9,209 nt of DNA from contig JAGNNB010000098.1 in assembly GCA_017990865.1 (NCBI GenBank), forward strand, positions 1 to 9,209, in the 5' to 3' direction. Under the pieces are notes generated by a model. That model did not search any database. It saw nothing but the letters and a program-made list of their open reading frames with translations, and was not told the origin of the DNA. The DNA is from Lysobacteraceae bacterium (GTDB lineage Bacteria; Pseudomonadota; Gammaproteobacteria; Xanthomonadales; Xanthomonadaceae). The position numbers were made by a program, and so were the translations under genes. This document shows positions 1 through 6,642 of the stretch, in pieces; position 1 is the stretch's first letter; each line of letters begins with the position of its first letter.

Positions 1-648
1 GGATAAATCCTCAGGAAAAGATGGCAATACCCGCGGCCCCGCTTCCAGCAACAGCACTTCCGCGCGGCGCGGATCGGCGCGTCGGAATTCGCCGTGCAAC
101 GTATGACGCGCGATTTCGGCGAGCGTCCCGGCCAATTCGACGCCGGTCGGCCCGGCGCCGACGATCGCGAAGCGCAGCCACGCCGCGCGTTCTTCCGGGT
201 CGTCGGTCGCTTCCGCGCGCTCGAACGCGGTCAGCAGACGCCGCCGGATTTCGAGCGCGTCGTCCAGGGTTTTCAGCCCCGGCGCATGCGCCGCCCAATC
301 GTCGTGACCGAAGTACGCGTGGGTCGCGCCGCTGGCGAGCACCAGATGATCGAACGCCAAGGTATGGCCGTTCGCCAGTCGCACGCGTTTGGCGCCCGGG
401 TCGATGTTCGCGACCTCGCCGAGCAGCACCGTCACGTTCTTTTGCCGGCGAAGGATATGGCGCAGCGGTGCAGCGATGTTGGGCGCCGACAAACCGGCGG
501 TCGCGACTTGGTACAACAAGGGTTGGAACACGTGATGATTCGCGCGATCGATCAACGTGATGCGCAGCGGCGCGCGACGCAGCGCGCGCGTCGCCCAGAG
601 ACCGGCGAAACCGCCGCCGATCACGATCACATGTGGAATGTCGGACAT
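1..648 (-). CDS. ndh: Type II NADH dehydrogenase (NDH-2), C-terminus cut by window edge
   Basis: The product is a FAD-dependent, membrane-associated NADH:quinone oxidoreductase that feeds electrons into the respiratory chain without pumping protons. The first 216 residues are present and the frame is still open at base 1. Visible are the N-terminal FAD-binding Rossmann motif GGGFAG (residues 11-16), the family signature HHVFQPLLYQVATAGLS (38-54), ASGATHAYFGHDDW (105-118, end of the first dinucleotide fold) and the second, NADH-binding Rossmann motif AIVGAGPTGVELAG (161-174). Full-length members are about 420-450 residues, so roughly half is missing. The ATG at 646-648 is chosen because a GGAAG sits 7 bases upstream and the FAD motif starts ten residues in, as usual. 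The gene lies 77 bp downstream of the NDUFA9-like gene on the same strand and could share its transcript. Family membership is firm; paralogue identity and the exact quinone are not visible. Confidence 0.93.
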   Translation of the reverse strand, partial: MSDIPHVIVIGGGFAGLWATRALRRAPLRITLIDRANHHVFQPLLYQVATAGLSAPNIAAPLRHILRRQKNVTVLLGEVANIDPGAKRVRLANGHTLAFDHLVLASGATHAYFGHDDWAAHAPGLKTLDDALEIRRRLLTAFERAEATDDPEERAAWLRFAIVGAGPTGVELAGTLAEIARHTLHGEFRRADPRRAEVLLLEAGPRVLPSFPEDLS

Positions 649-691
649 GGTGGGCTTCCGAACGAAGGAAAGACCTCAAGACGAACACATA

Positions 692-705
692 GGCATCGCG
701 ATGCC
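692..705. repeat. Perfect 14-bp palindrome upstream of ndh
   Basis: GGCATCGCGATGCC is its own reverse complement. It lies in the 77-bp gap between the NDUFA9-like gene and ndh, 44 bp before the ndh start. It has no loop and no following T-run on either strand, so it is not a convincing terminator. It could be a protein-binding site. With this base composition a chance palindrome of this length is possible. Confidence 0.3.
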
Positions 706-725
706 GCAACGCCACGACAGGGATT

Positions 726-1835
726 TTACGACTCGCCGGGCTCTTGCCACGCCGGTCGCAATGCCGGGCCGTAGTGCGGCGCACGGTCCGGTTCGACGAG
801 CGTCGGCGTGTCCGCGCCGACCGCGCGCGGCATGCGCCCGAGCAGCATCGGCAGCGCGTTGAACGCCGGGCGATTATCGCGCCGCAGCAGTTCCCAATGT
901 CCGAACGAAAACGGCGTCGCATGCAGCAGATCGCACACATGCGCCAGCAAGCGCGTGGGCGCATCGGGCACGCGCATGCGATACGCGGGTCGCGGATGAC
1001 GTAGCGCGCGCAGGGCCGCCAAATACTCGGCCAGCGTGCGCTCGACGTTGCCGCCCAGATCGAATTCGCGCATCGGCGCGTGCGCGTCGCCGTCGATGGT
1101 CTCGCGCAAGGCCAATGCGGCCAGCGCTTCGCCGAGGTCGTCGACGCGCAGCACCGCGATACGCCCCGTCGCGCCGCGCGGCAGCGGGTGGATCGGCCAC
1201 CGCGCGACGCGGCGCAACCAACGCGCGCCGTAGCCGTCGTCGCCGTCGAGCAAAGACGGGCGCACGATGCGCCAGTCCGCGCCGCTCTCGCGCAGGGCGC
1301 GCTCGCCGTCGCATTTGGAGCGCAAAAAACCGCTGCGCGCCGGGCCTTCGAGACCGAGCGCGGACACGTGGATCAAGCGTAGGTCGCGCGCGGCGCAGGC
1401 GGCGGCGAGCGCGGCGACGGCGCGGTGATGCACGCGGTCGTAGGTTTCGCGCCCGCGTTCGCGCAGGATGCCGACGCAGTTGATCACGCGATCCACGCCG
1501 TCCAGTAGCGGCGTCCAATCCTCCGCATCGAGCAGGCGCTCCAGATGCGCTTCGCGGTATTCGGGCGCGGCGCTGTCGTAGGGCCGGTCGCCGGGCTGCG
1601 CCTGCAGCGTCGTGCGTTCGCGCGCGCGGCGTCGCGGGTCGCGGGTGCCGATGATCGCCGCGCAGCCCTGTCGCTGCAGGGCCGCGACCGCATGGCGGCC
1701 GATGAACCCGGCGCCGCCCAGCACCAACACCTTCGGCGGCGTGCCGTCCGATGCCCCGGCGCGGTCGGCGTGCGCGGCATCAGTGGCGGGGAAAGCGCGT
1801 ATCGCAGCAGGGACTCGTTCGTCGCCGGCGCGCAT
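726..1835 (-). CDS. NDUFA9-like atypical SDR, NAD(P)-binding oxidoreductase or epimerase-fold protein
   Basis: This 369-residue protein has an extended/atypical short-chain dehydrogenase fold of the kind annotated as complex I NDUFA9-subunit family. The nucleotide-binding motif VLVLGGAGFIG is at residues 36-46, VINCVGIL at 117-124, the strand with VSALG at 157-161, and the YxxxK region reads FLRSK (170-174), so the usual catalytic Tyr is Phe. The lysine is kept. NDUFA9-type proteins often bind NADPH structurally, so a non-catalytic role is possible. Substrate and function are unknown. The ATG at 1833-1835 is preceded by GAGG at a 6-base distance, which supports it even though about 34 low-complexity residues precede the Rossmann strand. 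It lies upstream of ndh on the same strand and is divergent from a GbsR-type regulator. A sigma70-like promoter and a palindrome sit just upstream of the gene. Confidence 0.85.
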   Translation of the reverse strand: MRAGDERVPAAIRAFPATDAAHADRAGASDGTPPKVLVLGGAGFIGRHAVAALQRQGCAAIIGTRDPRRRARERTTLQAQPGDRPYDSAAPEYREAHLERLLDAEDWTPLLDGVDRVINCVGILRERGRETYDRVHHRAVAALAAACAARDLRLIHVSALGLEGPARSGFLRSKCDGERALRESGADWRIVRPSLLDGDDGYGARWLRRVARWPIHPLPRGATGRIAVLRVDDLGEALAALALRETIDGDAHAPMREFDLGGNVERTLAEYLAALRALRHPRPAYRMRVPDAPTRLLAHVCDLLHATPFSFGHWELLRRDNRPAFNALPMLLGRMPRAVGADTPTLVEPDRAPHYGPALRPAWQEPGES

Positions 1836-1873
1836 ATCGACCTCAGTTCGACGGTGTCGTCGTGTTGTCAGTA

Positions 1874-1893
1874 ATTTCTGTCTTGACAGAAAT
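1874..1893. promoter_or_regulatory. Palindromic operator candidate in a divergent promoter region
   Basis: ATTTCTGTC-TT-GACAGAAAT is a perfect inverted repeat with 9-bp arms and a 2-bp spacer. It is AT-richer than its surroundings. It overlaps the -10 element and predicted start of the minus-strand promoter, and its right arm supplies a TTGACA -35-like hexamer for the plus strand. The 20-bp size and symmetry suit a dimeric winged-helix regulator, and the GbsR/MarR gene starts 98 bp away. Binding by that regulator is inferred. Confidence 0.65.
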
Positions 1894-1911
1894 ATATGAC
1901 GAAACTAGCCT
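1883..1911 (+). promoter_or_regulatory. Possible promoter for the GbsR/MarR gene
   Basis: TTGACA (1883-1888) is a perfect -35 consensus. After a 17-bp spacer comes TAGCCT (1906-1911), which matches TATAAT at only three positions. The -35 lies inside the palindrome, so a bound repressor would block it. The -10 is weak, so the exact promoter is uncertain. Confidence 0.4.
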
Positions 1912-1919
1912 GCATGCAA
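1891..1919 (-). promoter_or_regulatory. Sigma70-like promoter for the NDUFA9-like gene
   Basis: Reading the minus strand, TTGCAT (1919-1914) is followed after exactly 17 bp by TATATT (1896-1891), a five-of-six match to the -10 consensus. The expected start falls near 1884, at the centre of the palindrome, giving a leader of about 50 bases before the ATG at 1835. Palindrome and -10 overlap, which suggests repression by occlusion. Confidence 0.5.
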
Positions 1920-1991
1920 CGGACTCGTCGCCATGCGCGGCCTGCCCCACCGAACGTCCATCCCCGCCGGCCCACCGCACCGGAGCCCGCC

Positions 1992-2558
1992 ATGTCCGAA
2001 CCGACCACCGCGCCGACTACCGCGCCGAACCCTGCCGATGCCCTCACGCCCATCGCCCGCCGCTTCGTGCTGCACTGGGGCGAAATGGGGTCGCGCTGGG
2101 GCGTGAATCGCACCGTGGCGCAGATCCACGCCTTGCTGTTCGTGGCCGGGCGGCCGATGCACGCCGAGGAGATCAGCGAAACCCTGGCGGTGGCGCGCTC
2201 CAATGTCAGCACCAGCCTGCGCGAGCTGATGAACCTCAACCTTGTGAAGCTGGTGCATTCGCTGGGCGACCGCCGCGATCACTTCGAAACGTCGAAGGAC
2301 GTGTGGGAACTGTTCCGCACCGTGGTGCGCGAGCGCAAAGCGCGCGAATTCGACCCCACCGTGACGATGCTGAAGGGTTTAGTGACCGACGCCGATTTCG
2401 CGAGCGAATCGGCCGAGGTGCGCACGCGGATGCAGGACACGCTGACGCTGATGAGCGCGCTGTCCGGTTGGGGCGACGAAATGCTGCGCCTGGAACCGGC
2501 GACGCTGATGAAGCTGATGAAGCTGGGCAGCAAGATTCAGAAACTGCTGCGGGAATGA
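1992..2558 (+). CDS. GbsR/MarR-family winged-helix transcriptional regulator
   Basis: This 188-residue DNA-binding regulator belongs to the GbsR-like branch of the MarR superfamily. After a flexible N-terminus rich in Thr, Pro and Ala (1-18) comes the family's typical start FVLHWGEMGSRWGVNRTVAQ (25-44). The helix-turn-helix follows (about 57-84, HAEEISETLAVARSNVSTSL) and a wing around GDRRDHFET (92-100). C-terminal helices (about 105-188) probably form the dimer interface. The start at 1992 is chosen because a GGAG lies 7 bases upstream. In-frame ATGs at 1896 and 1914 would put the translation start inside the promoter and operator. The ligand is unknown: characterised GbsR proteins respond to choline, but no osmolyte genes are nearby. 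Its position, divergent from the NDUFA9-like and ndh genes across a palindrome, points to local control of those genes and itself. Confidence 0.88.
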   Translation: MSEPTTAPTTAPNPADALTPIARRFVLHWGEMGSRWGVNRTVAQIHALLFVAGRPMHAEEISETLAVARSNVSTSLRELMNLNLVKLVHSLGDRRDHFETSKDVWELFRTVVRERKAREFDPTVTMLKGLVTDADFASESAEVRTRMQDTLTLMSALSGWGDEMLRLEPATLMKLMKLGSKIQKLLRE

Positions 2559-2564
2559 CGTAGC

Positions 2565-2581
2565 CCCCGACCTTCGCGGGG
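2565..2581 (+). terminator. Weak hairpin after the regulator gene
   Basis: CCCCG and CGGGG pair around a seven-base loop, seven bases past the stop codon. There is no T-tract after it, so it may be a poor terminator or only an mRNA-stabilising stem. Confidence 0.25.
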
Positions 2582-2646
2582 TGTGACCGCGGTCGACGCG
2601 CCGCACGCTGCGACCGATACTGCGCCGATCGTTTACCGTGCCGCTC

Positions 2647-2673
2647 GTCGACTGCGCACCTTGTCGACTGCGC
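2647..2673. repeat. Direct repeat GTCGACTGCGC upstream of the GH109 gene
   Basis: The 11-mer GTCGACTGCGC occurs at 2647-2657 and again at 2663-2673, a 16-bp period. With one mismatch the match extends three bases to the left. A related GTCGACGCGC lies at 2592-2601. The pair ends 30 bases before the start codon, in the 145-bp gap that should hold the promoter of the GH109 gene. It could be a pair of regulator half-sites, or a small duplication. Confidence 0.4.
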
Positions 2674-2703
2674 CGGCCCTCCCGGCCCGAATCGGAGTCC
2701 GCA

Positions 2704-4068
2704 ATGTCCTTGAACCGCAGAGATTTCCTGTTGACCGCGGCCGCAGGCGCCGCGACGGCGGTGCCGTTGTCGGGACTGGCGAAGCCGCGGGTCTGGACAT
2801 CGGGCGAACGATTGAAGATCGGCATTCTCGGCGTCGGCATGCGCGGGCAAGTGCATTTGAAGGAACTGCTGCGGCGCGACGATGTGGCGGTGACCGCCAT
2901 CTGCGACATCGATCCTTTCATGATCGACAAGGCGCTCGCGCGCTTCGATCAAGCCGGCAAGCCGAAACCGAAGGTCTACACCGGCGACGCGAACGCGTGG
3001 CGCGAGATGTACGCCGCATCCGGTATCGATGCGGTGTTCGTAGTCACGCCCTGGGAGTTGCACGCGCCGCAGGCGATCGCGGCGATGCGCGCGAAGATCG
3101 CCGTGGCCTGCGAAGTGGTCGCCGGTATCGGCCTCGACGACCACTGGGACGTGCTGCGCGCCCAGCGCGAGACCGGCACGCCGTACATGCTGCTGGAAAA
3201 CGTGTGTTATCGCCGCGATGTGCTCGCCGTGCTGAACATGGCGCGACAAGGCTTGTTCGGCGAGATCGTGCATCTGGAAGGTGGCTATCAGCACGATTTG
3301 CGCGCGGTGAAGTTCAACGCCGGCGTGCCGGGCCAGCCCTACGGCGGGGGATACGAATTCGGCGACAAGGGATGGTCGGAGGCGAAATGGCGCACGCCGC
3401 ATTCGGTCGCGCGCAATGGCGAGTTGTATCCGAGCCACGGTATCGGCCCTTGCGCGATGCAGGCGAACATCCATCGCGGCAATCGTTTCGTGCGTCTCAC
3501 CAGCTATGCCAGCAAATCGCGCGGACTGCGCGATTACGTCCGCAAAGGCGCACCCGAGCATCCCAACGCTAAGGTCGCGTTCAAGCTGGGCGATGTGGTG
3601 CAAACGCAGATCGCCTGCGCCAACGGCGAAACCATCCTGCTGTCTCACGACACGTCGCTGCCGCGTCCTTATTCGCTCGGGTTTCGCGTGCAGGGCACGC
3701 AAGGCTTGTGGATGGATGTGAACGATTCGATCTATATCGAGGGCCAAGTGAAGAGCCCGCACGCGTGGGAACCGGCCGAGCCGTGGCTGGAGAAATACGA
3801 TCATCCGCTGTGGAAACGTTTCGCCGAGGACGCGAAGGAGTCCGGCCACGGCGGCATGGATTTCTTCGTGATCAATGCCTTCGTCGAAGCCTTGCGACGA
3901 GGCGAAGACATGCCGATCGACATTTACGATGCGGTCGCCTGGAGTGCGATCACGCCCTTGTCGGAAATCTCCATCGCCGAGGGCAATCGCACCGTCGATT
4001 TTCCGGATTTCACCGAAGGCGCGTGGGCGCGACGCAAACCGATCTTCGCCTTCGGCGACGCCTACTAA
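2704..4068 (+). CDS. Tat-exported GH109 family glycosidase (alpha-N-acetylgalactosaminidase type), Gfo/Idh/MocA fold
   Basis: This 454-residue enzyme would cleave terminal alpha-GalNAc by the NAD-dependent oxidation-elimination mechanism of family GH109. The N-terminus MSLNRRDFLLTAAAGAA is a twin-arginine signal, so it should be exported folded with its cofactor. The Rossmann motif GILGVGMRG is at 40-48. Family signatures follow in order: MLLENVCYRR (162-171), GEIVHLEGGYQHDLR (186-200), YPSHGIGP (242-249, Tyr and His at the active site), LLSHDTSLPRPYS (312-324), GHGGMDF (381-387) and PDFTEGAW (434-441). The length is typical. The ATG at 2704 has GGAG upstream, and the Tat motif begins immediately after it; the frame's earlier ATG at 2638 would bury the signal. 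It stands alone, with its own terminator. The family is a strong call; the natural substrate is not, since Gfo/Idh/MocA relatives act on many sugars. Confidence 0.87.
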   Translation: MSLNRRDFLLTAAAGAATAVPLSGLAKPRVWTSGERLKIGILGVGMRGQVHLKELLRRDDVAVTAICDIDPFMIDKALARFDQAGKPKPKVYTGDANAWREMYAASGIDAVFVVTPWELHAPQAIAAMRAKIAVACEVVAGIGLDDHWDVLRAQRETGTPYMLLENVCYRRDVLAVLNMARQGLFGEIVHLEGGYQHDLRAVKFNAGVPGQPYGGGYEFGDKGWSEAKWRTPHSVARNGELYPSHGIGPCAMQANIHRGNRFVRLTSYASKSRGLRDYVRKGAPEHPNAKVAFKLGDVVQTQIACANGETILLSHDTSLPRPYSLGFRVQGTQGLWMDVNDSIYIEGQVKSPHAWEPAEPWLEKYDHPLWKRFAEDAKESGHGGMDFFVINAFVEALRRGEDMPIDIYDAVAWSAITPLSEISIAEGNRTVDFPDFTEGAWARRKPIFAFGDAY

Positions 4069-4100
4069 CGCATCGGCGCGCGTTCGCGATACCGAAACGA

Positions 4101-4126
4101 CGAAGGCCCGGACATCCGGGCCTTCG
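4101..4126. terminator. Strong hairpin terminator between convergent genes
   Basis: An 11-bp perfect stem (CGAAGGCCCGG with CCGGGCCTTCG) closes a four-base ACAT loop, 32 bases after the GH109 stop and 52 bases from the end of the effector gene on the other strand. T-tracts are poor: GCGTT follows on the plus strand and TCGTTT on the minus strand. It probably serves both convergent genes. Confidence 0.75.
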
Positions 4127-4178
4127 CGTTGCACATCGCTTCGCTGTCGTATGGATACGCGACCGATATGCGAGGGGC

Positions 4179-6599
4179 TCAGCGCCCTTGCGCCACCGTC
4201 TGCTGCCGCTCTTCGCGCTGCTGCGAGCGCACATTGTTGGCGACCTGTTCGACCTGTTCGCTGCTTTCCTTGATCGGCTGACGCACCGCTTGCTGGGTGG
4301 CGAGGCCGTCGGTGGTGCGGTTGAGTTCGAATTTGTCGCCCATCTGGCTGAATTGCACCGCGCGCGCCATCGAGCCGTCGCGGTTGAAGTCGACGCGATC
4401 GACATTGGTCACGCGTTCGCGCACCGCTTCCACGGTCAACGCGGCGGCCAGATTGCGGCTGTGCTCGCCATGCGGAATCTTGCGGCCGTCTTCGGCTTCG
4501 TGGACTTTTTCCAACATCTTTTTGTACAGCGCGTTGTTCGGATTGTCCGGATGCGTGACCAATTCGCGGCCAGCTTCATCGGCGGCGCTGCGCGTCTTCG
4601 GCCCGATCACGCCGAGCTGTTCGATGCCGTGATCGCGCTGGAATTGCTTGGCGGCGAATTCGGTGTTCGGGCCGAATTTCTCGTCCACCTGCAGCGGCTT
4701 GCCGTCCGCGCCGCGATAGCCGAGGTCGGCGAGGATGCGCTGGTACTGGCCGACTTCCGGGCCGCTTTCGCCGCGGCGCAAAACGCCGTCGTTCATCGCT
4801 TCGCTGCGTGGCGCGTTCGGCTGATTGGTCTGCGGCGGCGGCGTGGCTTCACGCGGATCGTTCGCGGGCCGATCGTTCGGGGGCGTGACGTTCGCGTTCG
4901 GACGATCGGCGGGCGGTTCCTGCCGCGCCGGTGGCGCGGTCGGCGCGTCCTGGCGCGGGGCTTGCGCACTGGGCTGATCGACCGGCGGCGGTGGGACGGT
5001 GTTCTGGGTCGGCGGTTGAGCGGTACGGGCATCGGGCTGCGGCGGCTGCGTTTGCGGCGTTTCCTGGCCTTGCCGGCGCTGCGGGTTGTTCCAGAACGCT
5101 TCCGGGTCGACCAGATTATTGTTCGGGTCGCGCACCTGGTAATGCACGTGCTGCGCGTACTGGTTGGGGCCATTCGGACCGCGACCGCCCATGGTGCCGA
5201 TCGGATCGCCGGCTTCGACGCGGGTCGGCGGATCGGTGACGCGCACCGAGCGCGAATCCAGATGCAGGATTTCGTGGGTGTTGCCCTGATCGTCGCGAAT
5301 CTTGACCGTGCCGTAACTACCTTGGCCCTCGCCGTAGACCACCACGCCGCTGACCGGCGAGCGCACGGTGGGATGCTGCAGATTGGTGCCGCTTTGGCCG
5401 CCGGTGTAATTGAAATCGACGCCGCCGTGATTGTCGTCGCGGCCGTTGAGCGTGCGGTGGCCGAAATGGCTGGTGATATGCGGCGCGGTGCCGTTTTGCG
5501 GCGGCATCATGGTACGCATCGCATCGTCGAACGATTGCGGGCCGTTCGCTCGCGGCGCGGTGGGTTCCGCAGGATTGGCGGGCGTGGGGTTGGGCTGCGC
5601 CGGGTTCGGTTGGCCCTGCGTGCGTTCGCGCGCGGCGGTTTCGATCGCGCGGCGCGTCGTTTCGTCGGCGATGCCGGTCTGCGGCAGGTTGTTCGCGCCT
5701 TGGAAGTTGTGGACCGCGGTTTGCGTTTGTTCGCCGTAAAAGCCGGTCGGCCCGATCGGCCGGCCCTGGCCGTCGCGGAATTGCACGCCCAGCGCGGTCA
5801 GGTTTTGCTGCAGTTCGCGCACCGCTTCGCCGCGCTCGGTGCGCTGCAGTTGGCCGTCGGCGAGCGGATCGTTGCGGTTCGGCGCCGATGGGCCCGACGG
5901 CGTTTGGCCCGGCGCGGTCTGGCCCGGTTCCGGTTGTGCGCGGCCGGCGACTTGATCGGCGAAGCGCTGATACGGCGCGAGCTGCTGACCCATGCGGTCG
6001 TAGGCTTCGCGCACGGTCAAGGTGCGGTCGCCGTCCATGTACAGCGATTGGTTGCGCCGCACGATGTCGTTGGACATCAGGCCGTTCGCGGTCACCAAGG
6101 CGTCGGGGTTGTCTTGCAGGGCGCGCAGGAAACGTTCGCCGCCCTGAGTGCCGAGGTTATGCATCGCGTAGACGTTGGCATCCGGGTTCGGCCCGGCGAT
6201 ACCGCGGATGCGCTCCATGTTCTCGCGCGTGAATTCGGCGAGCATCGACGCCTGCAGATCGCGGTTGTTGCGCAGCTCCGGCGCGTTCGCCTGCGCGCGA
6301 TCCATCGTCGAAGCGCCTTCGATGCCGTATTTCTCGCCGTAGCGGTTGACCATTTCCTGCCAGGTGCCGTTGAGGAACTGGCCGTAGCCGTGCGCCGAGG
6401 ACATCGCCATCGTGCCGTCGAACTGGCGCACGGTGTTGAGATCGGGATTGCGCGAGATCGGACGCGCATCGGGGTTGTAACCGCGCGATTCGAAGCCGGC
6501 GATCTTGACCATCACCTCCGGGTCGATGCCGGCGGCGTTGGCGGCTCGGACGAACCGCTCCCGGGCTTCATCGAAACGTTCTTGTGCGCGGTCGGTCAT
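4179..6599 (-). CDS. Predicted X-T4SS antibacterial effector: lytic transglycosylase-like, M23 peptidase, two peptidoglycan-binding domains and XVIPCD-like tail
   Basis: This 806-residue predicted peptidoglycan hydrolase would be delivered into rival bacteria by the Xanthomonadales type IV system. Domains in order: lysozyme-like/SLT fold about 17-215 (candidate catalytic Glu37 in GFESRGYNP, then HGYGQFLNGTW and YAMHNLG); PG_binding_1 about 250-320; M23/LytM endopeptidase about 370-505 with zinc ligands H391 and D395 (HGGVD) and H484/H486 (HVH); a linker rich in Pro and Gln, about 507-600; a second PG_binding_1 about 603-676; and an XVIPCD-like domain 683-806 with a Gln-rich end. There is no signal peptide, as expected for a cytoplasmic T4SS substrate. 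The ATG at 6597-6599 has only a weak GGA upstream. An in-frame ATG at 6683 would overlap the upstream gene and add a basic leader, so it is less likely. The gene lies 43 bp downstream of a lipoprotein gene, the usual immunity arrangement. Alternative reading: a phage-like tail lysozyme, but the C-terminus argues against that. Confidence 0.85.
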   Translation of the reverse strand: MTDRAQERFDEARERFVRAANAAGIDPEVMVKIAGFESRGYNPDARPISRNPDLNTVRQFDGTMAMSSAHGYGQFLNGTWQEMVNRYGEKYGIEGASTMDRAQANAPELRNNRDLQASMLAEFTRENMERIRGIAGPNPDANVYAMHNLGTQGGERFLRALQDNPDALVTANGLMSNDIVRRNQSLYMDGDRTLTVREAYDRMGQQLAPYQRFADQVAGRAQPEPGQTAPGQTPSGPSAPNRNDPLADGQLQRTERGEAVRELQQNLTALGVQFRDGQGRPIGPTGFYGEQTQTAVHNFQGANNLPQTGIADETTRRAIETAARERTQGQPNPAQPNPTPANPAEPTAPRANGPQSFDDAMRTMMPPQNGTAPHITSHFGHRTLNGRDDNHGGVDFNYTGGQSGTNLQHPTVRSPVSGVVVYGEGQGSYGTVKIRDDQGNTHEILHLDSRSVRVTDPPTRVEAGDPIGTMGGRGPNGPNQYAQHVHYQVRDPNNNLVDPEAFWNNPQRRQGQETPQTQPPQPDARTAQPPTQNTVPPPPVDQPSAQAPRQDAPTAPPARQEPPADRPNANVTPPNDRPANDPREATPPPQTNQPNAPRSEAMNDGVLRRGESGPEVGQYQRILADLGYRGADGKPLQVDEKFGPNTEFAAKQFQRDHGIEQLGVIGPKTRSAADEAGRELVTHPDNPNNALYKKMLEKVHEAEDGRKIPHGEHSRNLAAALTVEAVRERVTNVDRVDFNRDGSMARAVQFSQMGDKFELNRTTDGLATQQAVRQPIKESSEQVEQVANNVRSQQREERQQTVAQGR
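4182..4553 (-). other. XVIPCD-like secretion domain at the effector C-terminus
   Basis: Residues 683-806 follow the XVIPCD plan: an opening with NPNNALYKKMLEKVHE and a GRKIPHGEHSRNLAAALTVE segment, then the central VDRVDFNRDG and ARAVQF strands (consensus close to IDHVxxSxDG and FAVQG), and a tail rich in Gln ending in QQREERQQTVAQGR. In Xanthomonas this domain is known to bind the coupling protein VirD4 and mark proteins for transfer. The match is by eye from remembered family patterns. Confidence 0.8.
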
Positions 6600-6642
6600 A
6601 GCGGCGAAATCCGGTCGTCGTTGTCGGTCTGGAGAGGTGGGT

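Noticed and set aside
11..964. 317-codon minus-strand open frame at the left end
   Set aside because: It is out of frame with ndh and the NDUFA9-like gene, which carry clear motifs over the same bases. The product is Arg-rich nonsense.
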